5,873 nucleotides of DNA from Comamonadaceae bacterium. Lineage in GTDB: Bacteria > Pseudomonadota > Gammaproteobacteria > Burkholderiales > Burkholderiaceae_C. Position 1 is the stretch's first letter. Every line of letters starts with the position of its first letter. Where the stretch lies: assembly GCA_947451445.1 (NCBI GenBank), contig CANFZJ010000205.1:1-5873 (forward strand). The letters are read 5' to 3'. The notes beneath the pieces were generated by a model that was not told the DNA's origin, did not search any database, and saw only the letters and a list, made by a program, of their open reading frames with translations. The position numbers and the translations under genes are program-made. Shown here piece by piece: positions 5,624 to 5,873 of the stretch.

Positions 5624-5629
5624 TACAAT
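5624..5629 (+). promoter_or_regulatory. Putative -10 element for the right-edge gene
   Basis: TACAAT matches five of six -10 positions, just outside repeat copy B. It forms one arm of a TTGTA-N4-TACAA inverted repeat (5615-5628). There is no good -35 hexamer, so the call is tentative. Confidence 0.28.
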
Positions 5630-5641
5630 TCTGCCCAGGCG

Positions 5642-5665
5642 GGGTGGGTCATCCTCCCTTTTTTT
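5642..5665 (+). terminator. Terminator- or attenuator-like hairpin with T7
   Basis: GGGTGG and CCTCCC can pair around GTCAT, with one internal T-T mismatch, and are followed at once by seven T (5659-5665). The stem is short. It lies between the putative -10 and the ATG of the right-edge gene, so it would act as a leader attenuator or stop upstream readthrough. Confidence 0.35.
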
Positions 5666-5688
5666 AGCCATTTTTCTAGCCAAACCCC

Positions 5689-5873
5689 ATGCATTCTTTT
5701 TTTACCCCCCGGCGGATTTTGTCGTGCGCGTTAGCGGGTTTTGCGTTCAGCGCAGCCGCCCAGGCGGCAGAGCCGTCTTCCTGGACCACCCAGGCGAATG
5801 GCGAGCCCTACCGCTGGCGTGTCGAGCTGAGTCCACACACCACCCACTTCAGCTATAACGCCGAGCACCGCCC
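5689..5873 (+). CDS. Exported protein of unknown function, 5' part only
   Basis: The frame opens at ATG 5689, the first start after an in-frame TAG at 5677, and stays open for 61 codons to the window edge. The N-terminus looks like a Sec signal peptide: a short basic start with RR at 8-9, a hydrophobic core about 10-24 (ILSCALAGFAFSAAA) and a likely signal peptidase site after AQA near residue 26. The mature part begins EPSSWTTQANGEPYRWRVEL and continues with SPHTTHFSYNAEHRP. This aromatic and polar pattern would fit a periplasmic or outer-membrane beta-rich protein. I do not recognise the family. The early cysteine (C13) lacks a proper lipobox setting. No Shine-Dalgarno is visible. The gene starts with runs of seven T and six C. 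No link to thiamine metabolism can be shown. Confidence 0.72.
   Translation, partial: MHSFFTPRRILSCALAGFAFSAAAQAAEPSSWTTQANGEPYRWRVELSPHTTHFSYNAEHR

Noticed and set aside
5615..5628. TTGTA-N4-TACAA inverted repeat at the edge of repeat copy B
   Set aside because: Short AT-rich palindromes arise easily, half of it belongs to the repeat and half to a -10-like hexamer; no independent support as an operator.
5488..5694. A 68-codon open frame on the minus strand ahead of cytX
   Set aside because: It covers the repeat copy, the cytX promoter region and the upstream end of the aptamer, has no ribosome binding site and no recognisable motif.
1..5873. CRISPR arrays, tRNA or rRNA genes, transposases, toxin-antitoxin or defence genes
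   Set aside because: None seen on either strand: no regularly spaced repeats beyond the two dispersed copies, no tRNA-like fold noticed, and all long coding regions are assigned.

Overview
This GC-rich window is a thiamine (vitamin B1) biosynthesis and salvage locus. Its gene set and order, its protein sequences and a short dispersed intergenic repeat suggest a betaproteobacterium of the Burkholderiales, probably Comamonadaceae (Rhodoferax/Acidovorax/Polaromonas-like). The taxonomic placement is inferred from recalled family knowledge, not from a search.

Layout. Positions 1-3100 on the minus strand hold a tightly packed operon in the order thiO, thiS, thiG, thiE. Its leader carries a TPP riboswitch at about 3018-3100. 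The genes touch or overlap: thiO/thiS share ATGA, thiS/thiG are 10 nt apart, and thiG/thiE share one base (TGATG). thiE runs off the left edge. Divergent from the operon, thiD lies on the plus strand (3147-3989) with no riboswitch and almost no leader. The 46 bp between the thiO aptamer and thiD hold facing -10-like elements and a Crp/Fnr-type palindrome. Convergent with thiD is a CytX-type pyrimidine permease (4041-5318, minus) with its own TPP riboswitch (about 5410-5495). A hairpin-forming repeat separates thiD from cytX, and a second copy lies beyond the cytX promoter. The right edge (5689-5873, plus) is the start of a gene for an exported protein of unknown function.

How the genes work together. 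ThiO oxidises glycine to iminoglycine. ThiS carries the sulfur as a C-terminal thiocarboxylate. ThiG joins these with deoxyxylulose phosphate to make the thiazole phosphate. CytX probably imports hydroxymethylpyrimidine (HMP), and ThiD phosphorylates it to HMP-PP. ThiE couples the two halves into thiamine phosphate. TPP would feed back on the thiazole operon and on the importer through the two riboswitches. ThiF, ThiC and ThiL are not in the window.

No clearly novel system is visible. The points worth a second look are regulatory: two genes whose longest ORFs run through their own aptamers, a likely TTG start for thiO beside a hairpin that could be the expression platform, a possibly leaderless thiD, a Crp-like palindrome on the thiO -10 element, a repeat that supplies the 3' end of cytX, and a ThiE with a roughly 74-residue N-terminal extension.
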